A DNA stretch of 64,000 nt. It comes from Bacteroidota bacterium. Its GTDB lineage: Bacteria; Bacteroidota; Bacteroidia; NS11-12g; UBA9320. Positions 50,356 to 59,647 of this stretch are shown here, one piece after another. How positions within the stretch are numbered: position 1 is the stretch's first letter; each line of letters opens with the position of its first letter. Where the stretch lies: contig WGNA01000012.1 of NCBI GenBank assembly GCA_016124755.1, forward strand, positions 1-64,000, in the 5' to 3' direction. Below the pieces are notes generated by a model. It saw nothing but the letters and a program-made list of their open reading frames with translations. It made no database searches and was not told where the DNA came from. Made by a program: the position numbers and the translations under genes.

Positions 50356-51324
50356 ATGAGAAAAATTCGATATCGCTATAACCCCGACACTTTAAGCTAC
50401 GATAAAGTACATACCAAAGTTTGGGTTGTTGCGCTAAAGGTTTTTGGTTTTTTGTCTGCCGCTGCCGTCTTTTCCCTTATCATTATTCAGGCTTCCTTTC
50501 AGTTTGTAAATTCTCCGAACGAGAAGAAACTCAAACAGGAAATCAGTCAGTACGAATTTCAGATTGAACAACTCAAGGGAAAAGTAACTACGCTCAACGA
50601 GCAGGTGATCGCTCTAGAATCGCGCGACGAAGAAATTTACCGCGAGATTTTTGGTGCCCCGCTTCCCGACGCTTTAAGAAATGCCGGTATTGGTGGTTCT
50701 AAAAGATATCCGGAGTTAAATGCATTAACCCATGGCAGCAGCCTTCGACAGATGCATCAGAAGCTTGATGAGCTCTCCCGAAAAGCCAATATTCAGGATA
50801 AGTCTTACGACGAGTTGCTGAAACTGGCCAAGAAAAAAGCAAGTATGCTGGCTTCTATTCCTGCTGTTCAGCCTATTCCGAATAAAGATCTGAAACGAAT
50901 GGCATCCGGTTACGGATACCGCATCGACCCGTTTTACCGAACCCGTAAATTTCACACCGGAATGGACTTCACGGCTCCTAAGGGAACTGATGTTCACGCA
51001 ACCGGCGACGGTGTTGTGGAATCGGTTACATCCAAAAAATGGGGTTACGGAAACCACATCATTGTTAATCACGGTTACGGTTATAAAACTTTGTATGCTC
51101 ACCTGAGCAAGTTCAATGTGAAGCCGGGCGATAAAGTTACCCGCGGACAAATCATCGGACTTGTGGGAAGTACCGGAAAGTCAACCGCTCCACACCTTCA
51201 CTACGAAGTGATCGTCAACGGAGAAAAGCGGAATCCGGCCAACTATTATTACAACGATCTCTCGGCTGAACAATACGAAGAGATGATCGAACTCTCCAGT
51301 CATCCAAACCAATCGTTTGACTAA
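50356..51324 (+). CDS. M23-family (LytM) peptidoglycan endopeptidase-like protein
   Basis: This 322-residue protein has a cytosolic N-terminus, one membrane helix (about 23-46), a coiled coil (about 53-105) and a C-terminal M23 domain in the periplasm. The zinc-site motifs are present: FHTGMDFTAPKGTDVHA and PHLHYEVIVNG. It should cut or activate cutting of peptidoglycan cross-links in cell division or envelope growth. ATG 50356 is preferred over GTG 50350; GAGG lies just upstream. It heads a run of five closely spaced genes. Confidence 0.9.
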   Translation: MRKIRYRYNPDTLSYDKVHTKVWVVALKVFGFLSAAAVFSLIIIQASFQFVNSPNEKKLKQEISQYEFQIEQLKGKVTTLNEQVIALESRDEEIYREIFGAPLPDALRNAGIGGSKRYPELNALTHGSSLRQMHQKLDELSRKANIQDKSYDELLKLAKKKASMLASIPAVQPIPNKDLKRMASGYGYRIDPFYRTRKFHTGMDFTAPKGTDVHATGDGVVESVTSKKWGYGNHIIVNHGYGYKTLYAHLSKFNVKPGDKVTRGQIIGLVGSTGKSTAPHLHYEVIVNGEKRNPANYYYNDLSAEQYEEMIELSSHPNQSFD

Positions 51325-51333
51325 GAGAGAGCC

Positions 51334-51666
51334 ATGCTCAAGAAAGAACTTCCCGACAAACTGTATTATTCCATTTCCGAGGTTTCGGAACATTTCGATG
51401 TTGCGCAATCTCTGCTGAGATACTGGGAGTCTGAATTCAACACCATCAAGCCCAAACGCAATAAGAAAGGGACGCGTTTTTACACCAAAAAAGACCTCGA
51501 ACAAATCGGGTTGATTTACCACTTGGTGAAAGAACAGGGATTCACGCTGAGCGGTGCAAAAGACAAATTGAAACTCAACAAAAAAGGAGTTCAGACAGAA
51601 GTAGAAACTATCCGCGTCTTAAAAGAAATCAAACGCTTCCTCGAAGACGTTCGCGAAAAGTTATAA
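51334..51666 (+). CDS. MerR-family transcriptional regulator
   Basis: This 110-residue protein consists mainly of the MerR winged-helix DNA-binding domain (YYSISEVSEHFDVAQSLLRYWESEF, RFYTKKDLEQIGLIYHLVKEQGFTLSGAK) and a short C-terminal helix for dimer formation. No ligand-binding domain is present. It is 9 nt after the M23 gene, a conserved-looking neighbourhood in Flavobacteriales. Targets unknown; it may control its own operon. Confidence 0.9.
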   Translation: MLKKELPDKLYYSISEVSEHFDVAQSLLRYWESEFNTIKPKRNKKGTRFYTKKDLEQIGLIYHLVKEQGFTLSGAKDKLKLNKKGVQTEVETIRVLKEIKRFLEDVREKL

Positions 51667-51699
51667 GCGTTAATTTCGCTTCACCAAACTTTTCGTACC

Positions 51700-52488
51700 A
51701 TGAAAAACATCGTTTTCCGGCTGTTCCGCCATTGCCTGTTTTTTCTCGCTTTTCCGGTTTTTGCCCAACCGGGGATCATTCCGGATAATGTGCTTCCCGT
51801 TGATTGCCAACCCTTGATTCCGGGAACCAATTCCATTTTTTCAAATGCCGCGATTATGTGTAATGATCAACACTTTATTGCCGGAATTTCTCATGTGCGC
51901 TTTGTAACGACAGAACTCAATTACTCCTCTGCCGCATTTTGCCGGGCATTCGGTACTAATGCATTCGGACTGGCATTTCAGCAATTTGGTTACGAAGTAT
52001 CTTCGGTAAAAAAGTACTCGGTTGCCATTCGCAAAAACTGGAACCAAAGCACTACGACAGGTTTAAATTTTCACGAAAGCCGGTTTGTTACGGAAGGATA
52101 TTCAGCGGTGAATTTTGCTTTAAATGCAACGCTTTCCTTTTATCACGATTTCGGGAAACATCAATTTTCAATCGTTCTGGAAGATCCGTTTCCGGCCAAA
52201 AATCAGGTTTATCAATCTTGCCTTAAAACCACATTGGCGATTCCCATTGGCGACACATCCCGATTTTTCGCCGGATTAACGATTGGCAATAACTCCGTTC
52301 GCGGGTGCGCCTTTTATCTCCATCAAACCCATGCTAAAATTAAAATTCTGATCGGAGTGATTTCCATGCCCTGGCAATTTGGTTTAGGAATTCAATACGC
52401 TGTTTCTAATACCATTTCAGTTTCGAATTCCTCTGCTGTTTCCAACGTTGGATTCTTTCAGGGGGCACAGCTCAGCTTTCAGAAATGA
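51700..52488 (+). CDS. exported beta-barrel-like protein
   Basis: This 262-residue protein has a signal peptide (about 1-22, FRHCLFFLAFPVFAQ) and strands alternating aromatic and polar residues, suggesting an outer-membrane barrel. It vaguely recalls PorP/SprF-like proteins but no motif is decisive. It sits 33 nt behind the MerR gene and overlaps the next gene by the ATGA junction, so it is coupled to it. Confidence 0.55.
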   Translation: MKNIVFRLFRHCLFFLAFPVFAQPGIIPDNVLPVDCQPLIPGTNSIFSNAAIMCNDQHFIAGISHVRFVTTELNYSSAAFCRAFGTNAFGLAFQQFGYEVSSVKKYSVAIRKNWNQSTTTGLNFHESRFVTEGYSAVNFALNATLSFYHDFGKHQFSIVLEDPFPAKNQVYQSCLKTTLAIPIGDTSRFFAGLTIGNNSVRGCAFYLHQTHAKIKILIGVISMPWQFGLGIQYAVSNTISVSNSSAVSNVGFFQGAQLSFQK

Positions 52489-54371
52489 AAAGGTTTTTAT
52501 TCTTTTTGGTTTTGTTTTTCTGCTTTTGTTCTAATGACGTATTAGCCCAAATAACGGGTGAGGAAATGTTGGAAGCGGCTGAAGAAATAGACGATGAAAT
52601 TATTTTAAACCGGGAGATCAAGAAGATCAATCTCAAAAAAGCGGATTCAACCGAACTCGCAGAATCCAGACTTTTTAATGATGAAGAAATTCAATTAATT
52701 CTAAAACATATTCAGCGGTTCGGTGCGATTGAAGACCTGCTAGAATTGCAACAAATTTTTGATGTCGATCGGATTCGCCAACTTGAACCATATCTTTTTG
52801 TAAACAAGGAAGTGAAACGAAAACCGCAAAACTGGAAATTAGAAATCTCCACTTCGGTTAGTGAATCCATTAATAAGGCGACCGAAAATAATTACTCGGG
52901 AGACGATCTTCATTTTCGAACCCGTATTCAACTCAGGCCAAAAATCGGAATTCAATCCACCCTATTTTTTGAAAAGGATGCGGGTGAAAAATGGCTTCCT
53001 GAAAAATGGTTTAAGGGTCCGGATTTTACCGGTTTTTCATTGCGTTTCGATCCGAACCGAAATACGCGATTTCTGCTCGGTGACTTTCTTTGGAACACTG
53101 GAGAAGGTCTGGTTTGCGGACAAGGATTTCAAATGGGGAAATCGGCATTGGTGATGAATATTTCCGGAAGTCATTCGGGTTTACGCGCTAAAACTTCAGC
53201 CGAGGAAAACAAATTCTTTCGCGGTTTTGCTGTTGAAAAGAGTACGAAAAATTTTACCGGAAGCCTATTAATCTCCCGCCATCATCGCGACGCTATTATC
53301 AAAAATGGTGAAGTTCAATCGTTGCAAACAACAGGTTATCACCGAACAAATTCGGAGCTTGAACACAACGATGCGCTTTTATTGAATGAAATCGGGAGCG
53401 GTTTGTCTTATCATAATCGTGGTGTGCAAGTTTCCTGGTGCGGACTTTTAACTCAGTCGGATATCCCCTTTCATGCTGATCCGGGAAATTCCACCAATCT
53501 TCTTCTGAATTCTGGAATTTCATGGCAGATCAGTTTGCCGGGAGCAAGAACTTTCGGCGAAGCGGCCGTTGACCAATGGAAGCATACAGCACTTATTTCC
53601 GGTTGGCAATTCACACCCTGGAAATGGTTTGATCTTTCGGTTTCTTTCCGGCGATACAGTGGTAATTATTCTTCCGTTCACGGATTGGCATTTAGTGAAT
53701 CAAGGTCGGTTCAAAACGAATCCGGGATGTATTCGGGATTTCGTTATTACCGGAAATACTGGAGTTTCAGCGGATACGCCGATTATTATAAAAATATATC
53801 ACCGGGTGAAGGTGAATTCGGGATTCAAACCGGGAACGACTATCTTTTGCAATGGGATAAAAAATGGAAAAACGGTTTTAACTCAACGATCCGCTTTCGG
53901 AATGAAATTAAGAATTCATCAAACAGTTTTAGCCGGAAATCCTCGCTCCGATTTCATTTGCAATATCAGATCAACCGGCAGCTCACCTATCGACAGCGGA
54001 TTGAAATCAGTCGTAATGCAACAACACAAACCTCAAACGGCTGGTTGATTTATGAAGACTTAAAATGGAAACCCGTTCGCGGCAAATGGAATTTCAGTTG
54101 TCGGTGGTACAGCATACGAATCGAAGATTTTTCAACCCGCATTTATACCTACGAAAATGATATTCCGATGCAATACAGTTTCCCGGCACTGTACGCATAT
54201 CCATCGCGATGCTATCTGTTAATGAACTATTCATTCAATCGTGCAATTCAGTGCTGGATAAAAGTGGAATCAGATTTTGGGAAACAGTCGGTCGGCTATC
54301 AAAATTCGCAACTGTATATTGCCGGCCAAAACAAATGGGGGTGGAAATTCCTCATCCGATACCGAATCTGA
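52485..54371 (+). CDS. exported protein with helix-hairpin-helix segment and barrel-like body
   Basis: This 628-residue protein has a signal peptide (about 1-21), then a helical part with a ComEA-like helix-hairpin-helix pattern (KKINLKKADSTELAESRLFNDEEIQLILKHI, FGAIEDLLELQQI). About 480 residues of aromatic-rich beta strands typical of an outer-membrane barrel follow, ending in FLIRYRI. The combination is known in uncharacterised Bacteroidota proteins; function is not established. It overlaps the preceding gene and is 1 nt from pdxJ. Confidence 0.7.
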   Translation: MKRFLFFLVLFFCFCSNDVLAQITGEEMLEAAEEIDDEIILNREIKKINLKKADSTELAESRLFNDEEIQLILKHIQRFGAIEDLLELQQIFDVDRIRQLEPYLFVNKEVKRKPQNWKLEISTSVSESINKATENNYSGDDLHFRTRIQLRPKIGIQSTLFFEKDAGEKWLPEKWFKGPDFTGFSLRFDPNRNTRFLLGDFLWNTGEGLVCGQGFQMGKSALVMNISGSHSGLRAKTSAEENKFFRGFAVEKSTKNFTGSLLISRHHRDAIIKNGEVQSLQTTGYHRTNSELEHNDALLLNEIGSGLSYHNRGVQVSWCGLLTQSDIPFHADPGNSTNLLLNSGISWQISLPGARTFGEAAVDQWKHTALISGWQFTPWKWFDLSVSFRRYSGNYSSVHGLAFSESRSVQNESGMYSGFRYYRKYWSFSGYADYYKNISPGEGEFGIQTGNDYLLQWDKKWKNGFNSTIRFRNEIKNSSNSFSRKSSLRFHLQYQINRQLTYRQRIEISRNATTQTSNGWLIYEDLKWKPVRGKWNFSCRWYSIRIEDFSTRIYTYENDIPMQYSFPALYAYPSRCYLLMNYSFNRAIQCWIKVESDFGKQSVGYQNSQLYIAGQNKWGWKFLIRYRI

Positions 54372-54372
54372 A

Positions 54373-55113
54373 ATGACCCGACTGAGTGTTAATATTAATA
54401 AAATCGCGACGTTGCGAAATGCCCGTGGTGGAAGTATTCCGGATGTGATAATAGCGGCAAAACGAATTCAGGAATTTGGTGCTGCGGGAATTACGGTTCA
54501 CCCGAGACCCGACGAAAGACACATCACCCGGAACGATGTTGAGCAATTAAAAAAAGTCGTTCTCACCGAGTTTAATATTGAAGGATACCCATCGGAAGAA
54601 TTCATGGAAATGGTGCTGCGGATTATACCCGATCAGGTTACACTGGTTCCCGATCCACCGGAAGTGCTCACTTCAAACGCCGGTTGGGACTGTCTCAAAA
54701 ACGGTGAATTTCTGAAGGACATCATTTCCAAACTTAAAACTGCCGGAATACGAACTTCCATATTTATGGATCCGGTGGAAGATCAGATAAGAGCTTCGGT
54801 TGCAACCGGAACCGACCGGATTGAACTTTACACCGAATCGTATGCCAGCGGGTTTGAAGACAATTCTGCCAAAGCGATAAAACCGTATGTTAAAGCCGCG
54901 GAAGTTGCTGCCGAATGTGGCCTTGGTTTAAATGCAGGTCACGATCTGAACCTCCGAAACCTCAATTATTTTTATAAAAATATTCCCGGACTTCTCGAAG
55001 TTTCGATTGGCCATGCCTTGATCAGCGATGCATTATACATCGGGTTAAAAAACGCAGTGGTTGCCTATAAAAACTGTCTGCATCCGGATTGGAAACCCGA
55101 TGCGTCGAAATAA
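54373..55113 (+). CDS. pdxJ: pyridoxine 5'-phosphate synthase
   Basis: This 246-residue TIM-barrel enzyme condenses 1-deoxyxylulose-5-phosphate with 3-amino-2-oxopropyl phosphate to make pyridoxine phosphate, the vitamin B6 precursor. Signatures are RLSVNINKIATLRNARGG, GITVHPRPDERHI, NIEGYPSEEF, TLVPDPPE and the active-site LNAGHDLNLRNL. The ATG at 54373 follows the previous stop by 1 nt and gives the normal family N-terminus. Its stop codon directly abuts that of the convergent HPt gene. Confidence 0.95.
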   Translation: MTRLSVNINKIATLRNARGGSIPDVIIAAKRIQEFGAAGITVHPRPDERHITRNDVEQLKKVVLTEFNIEGYPSEEFMEMVLRIIPDQVTLVPDPPEVLTSNAGWDCLKNGEFLKDIISKLKTAGIRTSIFMDPVEDQIRASVATGTDRIELYTESYASGFEDNSAKAIKPYVKAAEVAAECGLGLNAGHDLNLRNLNYFYKNIPGLLEVSIGHALISDALYIGLKNAVVAYKNCLHPDWKPDASK

Positions 55114-55452
55114 TTATCGGTTTCTCAACTGCTGAATCACCTGATGTAATGTGTTGATCACGTCGTCGAGAAGTGCCGGAATCTGATCAACATTGGTTTT
55201 GTTTTTCCCCCATTGTTCCAGATCGCGAATCTTCTGACGAAGTGCAACGATTCCCATCATATCGATTGATGGTTTGATTTTATGTGCAGCCGCGCCGAGA
55301 TCTTCGTAATCACCATTGGCGAGGGCAGTCACCATCCGGTCAACCGATTCGGGTGTCATGTGGATAAACATCTCCACCATTTTATTGATGAAAACCTCGT
55401 CGCCTGCCGACATGGCTTCCAATTGTTCCAGACTGTAAAGTTGTTCGTTCAT
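55114..55452 (-). CDS. HPt-domain phosphotransfer protein
   Basis: This 112-residue protein is a single HPt four-helix domain with the phosphoacceptor His57 in AAAHKIKPSIDMMG (His57, Lys60, Ser62 match HxxKxS). It carries phosphate between a hybrid kinase and a response regulator. The NtrC-type regulator gene lies 33 nt upstream on the same strand, so they probably form a relay; the kinase is not in this window. Confidence 0.88.
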   Translation of the reverse strand: MNEQLYSLEQLEAMSAGDEVFINKMVEMFIHMTPESVDRMVTALANGDYEDLGAAAHKIKPSIDMMGIVALRQKIRDLEQWGKNKTNVDQIPALLDDVINTLHQVIQQLRNR

Positions 55453-55485
55453 GTGTTAAGTAGTAAAAACAGAAACAGTTAATTT

Positions 55486-56832
55486 CTAAATCACTTGTTC
55501 CTGCAGCATCCGGTAAATTGTGGATTTACCGATATTCAGTTTTTTGGCAACCGTAACCACGTCGTTGTTGTACTTGTCTAAAAAGAACTTGACGATTCGG
55601 TTTGTATAATCTCTGAGAGGCATCTCAGATTGGAGCAAAGTATCAATTGATCCGGTTGAATTAAAGGTGATGTGTTCGTCGTCGATAAAGTTGGTATCGG
55701 TCATTACACAAGCCAATTCAATTACCGCTTTTAATTCCCGGATATTTCCCGGCCACGGATATTTCAGCATTTTATTCTGTGCCGCAGGAGTGAGTGACAA
55801 CTTGCCGAGATCATTCTCTTTTACGTATTCATCAATAAAATGCTTTGCCAGTAAAAGAATGTCGTTTCCTCTTTCCCGCAGAGCCGGCAAACTGATGGGC
55901 AATCCGAGCAAACGATAATAAAGGTCTTCCCGGAATTTTCCTTTTCTCACCTCTTCTGCCAGATCTTTATGCGTTGCTACGAGAATTCGGCAGTTCACTT
56001 TTATTACACCGGTCCCCCCCACACGAGTAAGTTCCTTTTCCTGGAGCACCCGAAGCAGTTTGCTCTGCATATTGATATCCATCTCACCAATCTCATCGAG
56101 AAAGAGCGTTCCGCCGGAAGCTTCTTCAAACTTTCCGATCCTGCGGTTAATCGCTCCGGTAAAAGATCCTTTTTCGTGTCCAAACAGTTCACTTTCAATC
56201 AGCTCAGACGGAATGGCGGTTATGTTCACTGCAACAAAAGGTTTCTTGGCTCTCGGGCTGTTATAATGAATTGCCTTGGCCACAACCTCTTTACCGGTTC
56301 CTGTTTCGCCGGTTATGGAAACCGTAATGTTACTGCTGATTGCTTTTTGGAGAAGATTGAAAACGCGCTTCATAGGCGAGGAATTCCCCACCATGTTTTT
56401 AGTGAAATCGTATTTCTGTACGATCTGACTTTTCAGTTGAGAAATCTCTTCCTTGAGTTCTTCCTTCTCGCGAATGTTTTTAATAACATTCCAGATTCGG
56501 TCTTTGGTTTCATCATCTTTAATGATGTAATCGTACGCTCCGTCTTTGAGAAGTTTAATGGCGGTTCCGATATCTTCCTGACCGGAAATAATCACAACCG
56601 GAATTTCAGGATTGTACTCTTTGATTTTCTTGAGAACCTCTTGTCCGGAAATATCGGGTAACGAATAATCGAGGGTTACCAGATTGGGTTCTTCATCAAG
56701 CGATTTTAGAAAGTCTTTTCCGGTTGTAAATTTTTTAACGGTAACATCCGGATTGAGGGATAAGTGGTATTCGATAACTTCACCATACCATACATCATCT
56801 TCCACAATGAAGATCTTGAAAGCGTCTGCCAT
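55486..56832 (-). CDS. NtrC-family sigma-54-dependent response regulator
   Basis: This 448-residue regulator has a receiver (acidic E11/D12/D13, phosphoacceptor Asp55 in LVTLDYSLPD). A short linker leads to an AAA+ domain with Walker A GETGTGKE (175-182), a sigma-54 contact loop GSFTGA (222-227, Ser replacing the usual Ala) and Walker B TLFLDEIG (Asp246/Glu247). A Fis-type helix-turn-helix (VVTVAKKLNIGKSTIYRML) ends the protein. The ATG at 56832 is chosen because the receiver starts there. A TATATTTG box is present upstream (complement 56859-56866). Confidence 0.93.
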   Translation of the reverse strand: MADAFKIFIVEDDVWYGEVIEYHLSLNPDVTVKKFTTGKDFLKSLDEEPNLVTLDYSLPDISGQEVLKKIKEYNPEIPVVIISGQEDIGTAIKLLKDGAYDYIIKDDETKDRIWNVIKNIREKEELKEEISQLKSQIVQKYDFTKNMVGNSSPMKRVFNLLQKAISSNITVSITGETGTGKEVVAKAIHYNSPRAKKPFVAVNITAIPSELIESELFGHEKGSFTGAINRRIGKFEEASGGTLFLDEIGEMDINMQSKLLRVLQEKELTRVGGTGVIKVNCRILVATHKDLAEEVRKGKFREDLYYRLLGLPISLPALRERGNDILLLAKHFIDEYVKENDLGKLSLTPAAQNKMLKYPWPGNIRELKAVIELACVMTDTNFIDDEHITFNSTGSIDTLLQSEMPLRDYTNRIVKFFLDKYNNDVVTVAKKLNIGKSTIYRMLQEQVI

Positions 56833-57039
56833 AACACAGTTTTTATAGTAGTCTGATGCAAATATATGGAACAACTCCAATTTTGAGATTTATTTTTAAA
56901 ATATTTTATGTCATCTCACATCGGAATCAAAATTCGATAGCCAAAAACTCCTTTGATATTTTTCAGGATTACATGGTATTTATATGGTTTAGAAATATAA
57001 TTTCGCGGCAAATTTCAACACAAGCTTTACATCAAATAA

Positions 57040-58554
<1,515 letters not shown>

Positions 58555-58556
58555 TT

Positions 58557-58787
58557 ATGTATCTCGAACTTATCACGCCCGACACCACACTTTTTGAAGG
58601 AGAAGTGATTTCAGTGAAGTTTCCCGGAACTGCCGGAAAATTTGAAACTCTGAACAACCACGCTCCGATTATTTCAAGCCTTGAAAAAGGAACACTCAGT
58701 GTGAAGACGTCTGAAGGCGTAAAGAATTTCGACATTAGCGGAGGCATTGTTGAAGTTCTTAATAACAAGATCATTGTACTCGCCTGA
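58557..58787 (+). CDS. atpC: F1F0 ATP synthase subunit epsilon (short form)
   Basis: This 76-residue protein corresponds to the N-terminal beta-sandwich of the epsilon subunit (LELITPDTTLFEGEVISVKFPG, APIISSLEKGTLSV). The C-terminal helical hairpin that inhibits ATP hydrolysis in many bacteria is missing, as is common in this phylum. It joins the rotor stalk. It is 2 nt after atpD and followed by a terminator. Confidence 0.95.
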   Translation: MYLELITPDTTLFEGEVISVKFPGTAGKFETLNNHAPIISSLEKGTLSVKTSEGVKNFDISGGIVEVLNNKIIVLA

Positions 58788-58817
58788 TTGAGAAATCAGG
58801 TTATTAGAAATAGAAAG

Positions 58818-58840
58818 ACCGGTCTCTGACCGGTTTTTTT
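58818..58840 (+). terminator. rho-independent terminator of atpDC
   Basis: ACCGGTC-TCT-GACCGGT forms a perfect 7-bp stem followed by T residues. It begins 31 nt after the atpC stop codon. Confidence 0.9.
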
Positions 58841-58937
58841 ATGCTCTTTTTTTAAGCATTGATTAAGGTAATTCAATATCAGAAGTGACCAATTATTTTA
58901 AAAGCCAACTAACCGGTCTATGGCATGTATTGTTTCA

Positions 58938-59444
58938 TTATTGATTCATTCGAATTACAACTTCTGCTGCTAATTGTTTAAAGGTTGTAATGAATGTTTC
59001 AACTGTATAGTCTGTTGCAATTACTTCTAATATTTCGTCATGAAATAGAAGCGCGAAGTGTTTTCTATCTTTCCACCTATCCTCTTCATAATATGGATGC
59101 ACTCTATGAATATTTTTTAATTCGGTAATCCAGGTTGAGTTTTCAATGATGTGAGCAGCATAACCTGAGAGTCCCTTACTCCAAAGTGGAAGGCCACTAA
59201 ACACCTCATCATTTGCAATTCCAAAACGAAAAGTATGACCGGCAAATTCAACAAGAGCCAATGGGTATGAGGTAGTGCTTGTATTGTCAACCATGTTCAC
59301 ATAAGTGCCGTCCCAATCCGGATCATATTCATTGATCCGATATATTAAATATACTCTGTGTCCATTAGAAAAAACCTGTGGCATCGGCGCCCCCGTATCC
59401 CATTGAGGCGTCCATTCAATTTCCGTTGCGTATTCTTCTGTCAT
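58938..59444 (-). CDS. hypothetical protein
   Basis: This 168-residue cytoplasmic protein without signal or membrane segment is rich in aromatic and acidic residues (EYATEIEWTPQWDTG, YLIYRINEYDPDWDGTY, ENSTWITELKNIHRVHPYY). No family is recognised. Start 59444 (MTEEYATEI) is chosen over an earlier Met three residues before. It lies between the adhesin terminator and the atpDC terminator and is presumably monocistronic. Confidence 0.65.
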   Translation of the reverse strand: MTEEYATEIEWTPQWDTGAPMPQVFSNGHRVYLIYRINEYDPDWDGTYVNMVDNTSTTSYPLALVEFAGHTFRFGIANDEVFSGLPLWSKGLSGYAAHIIENSTWITELKNIHRVHPYYEEDRWKDRKHFALLFHDEILEVIATDYTVETFITTFKQLAAEVVIRMNQ

Positions 59445-59596
59445 AATTAACATTTGATCAAATTGTCCAATTGATTAGCTGTGATGGCATACCAGGTAGC
59501 CAGCTCAGTATCCAATATCAACCCGAATTTAACTGCGGGTTTGATTGCAAATCCCACCGTAAATATTAACCCTTTTTCAAATACGATATAAATAAA

Positions 59597-59624
59597 AAAG
59601 CCCCGATCAAACGACCGGGGCTTT
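59597..59624 (-). terminator. rho-independent terminator of the adhesin gene
   Basis: AAAGCCCCG pairs with CGGGGCTTT around a 10-nt loop. On the reverse strand it is followed by a run of T, and it lies 24 nt beyond the adhesin stop codon. Confidence 0.88.
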
Positions 59625-59647
59625 GCTAATTGACTTTGGTAGTAATT

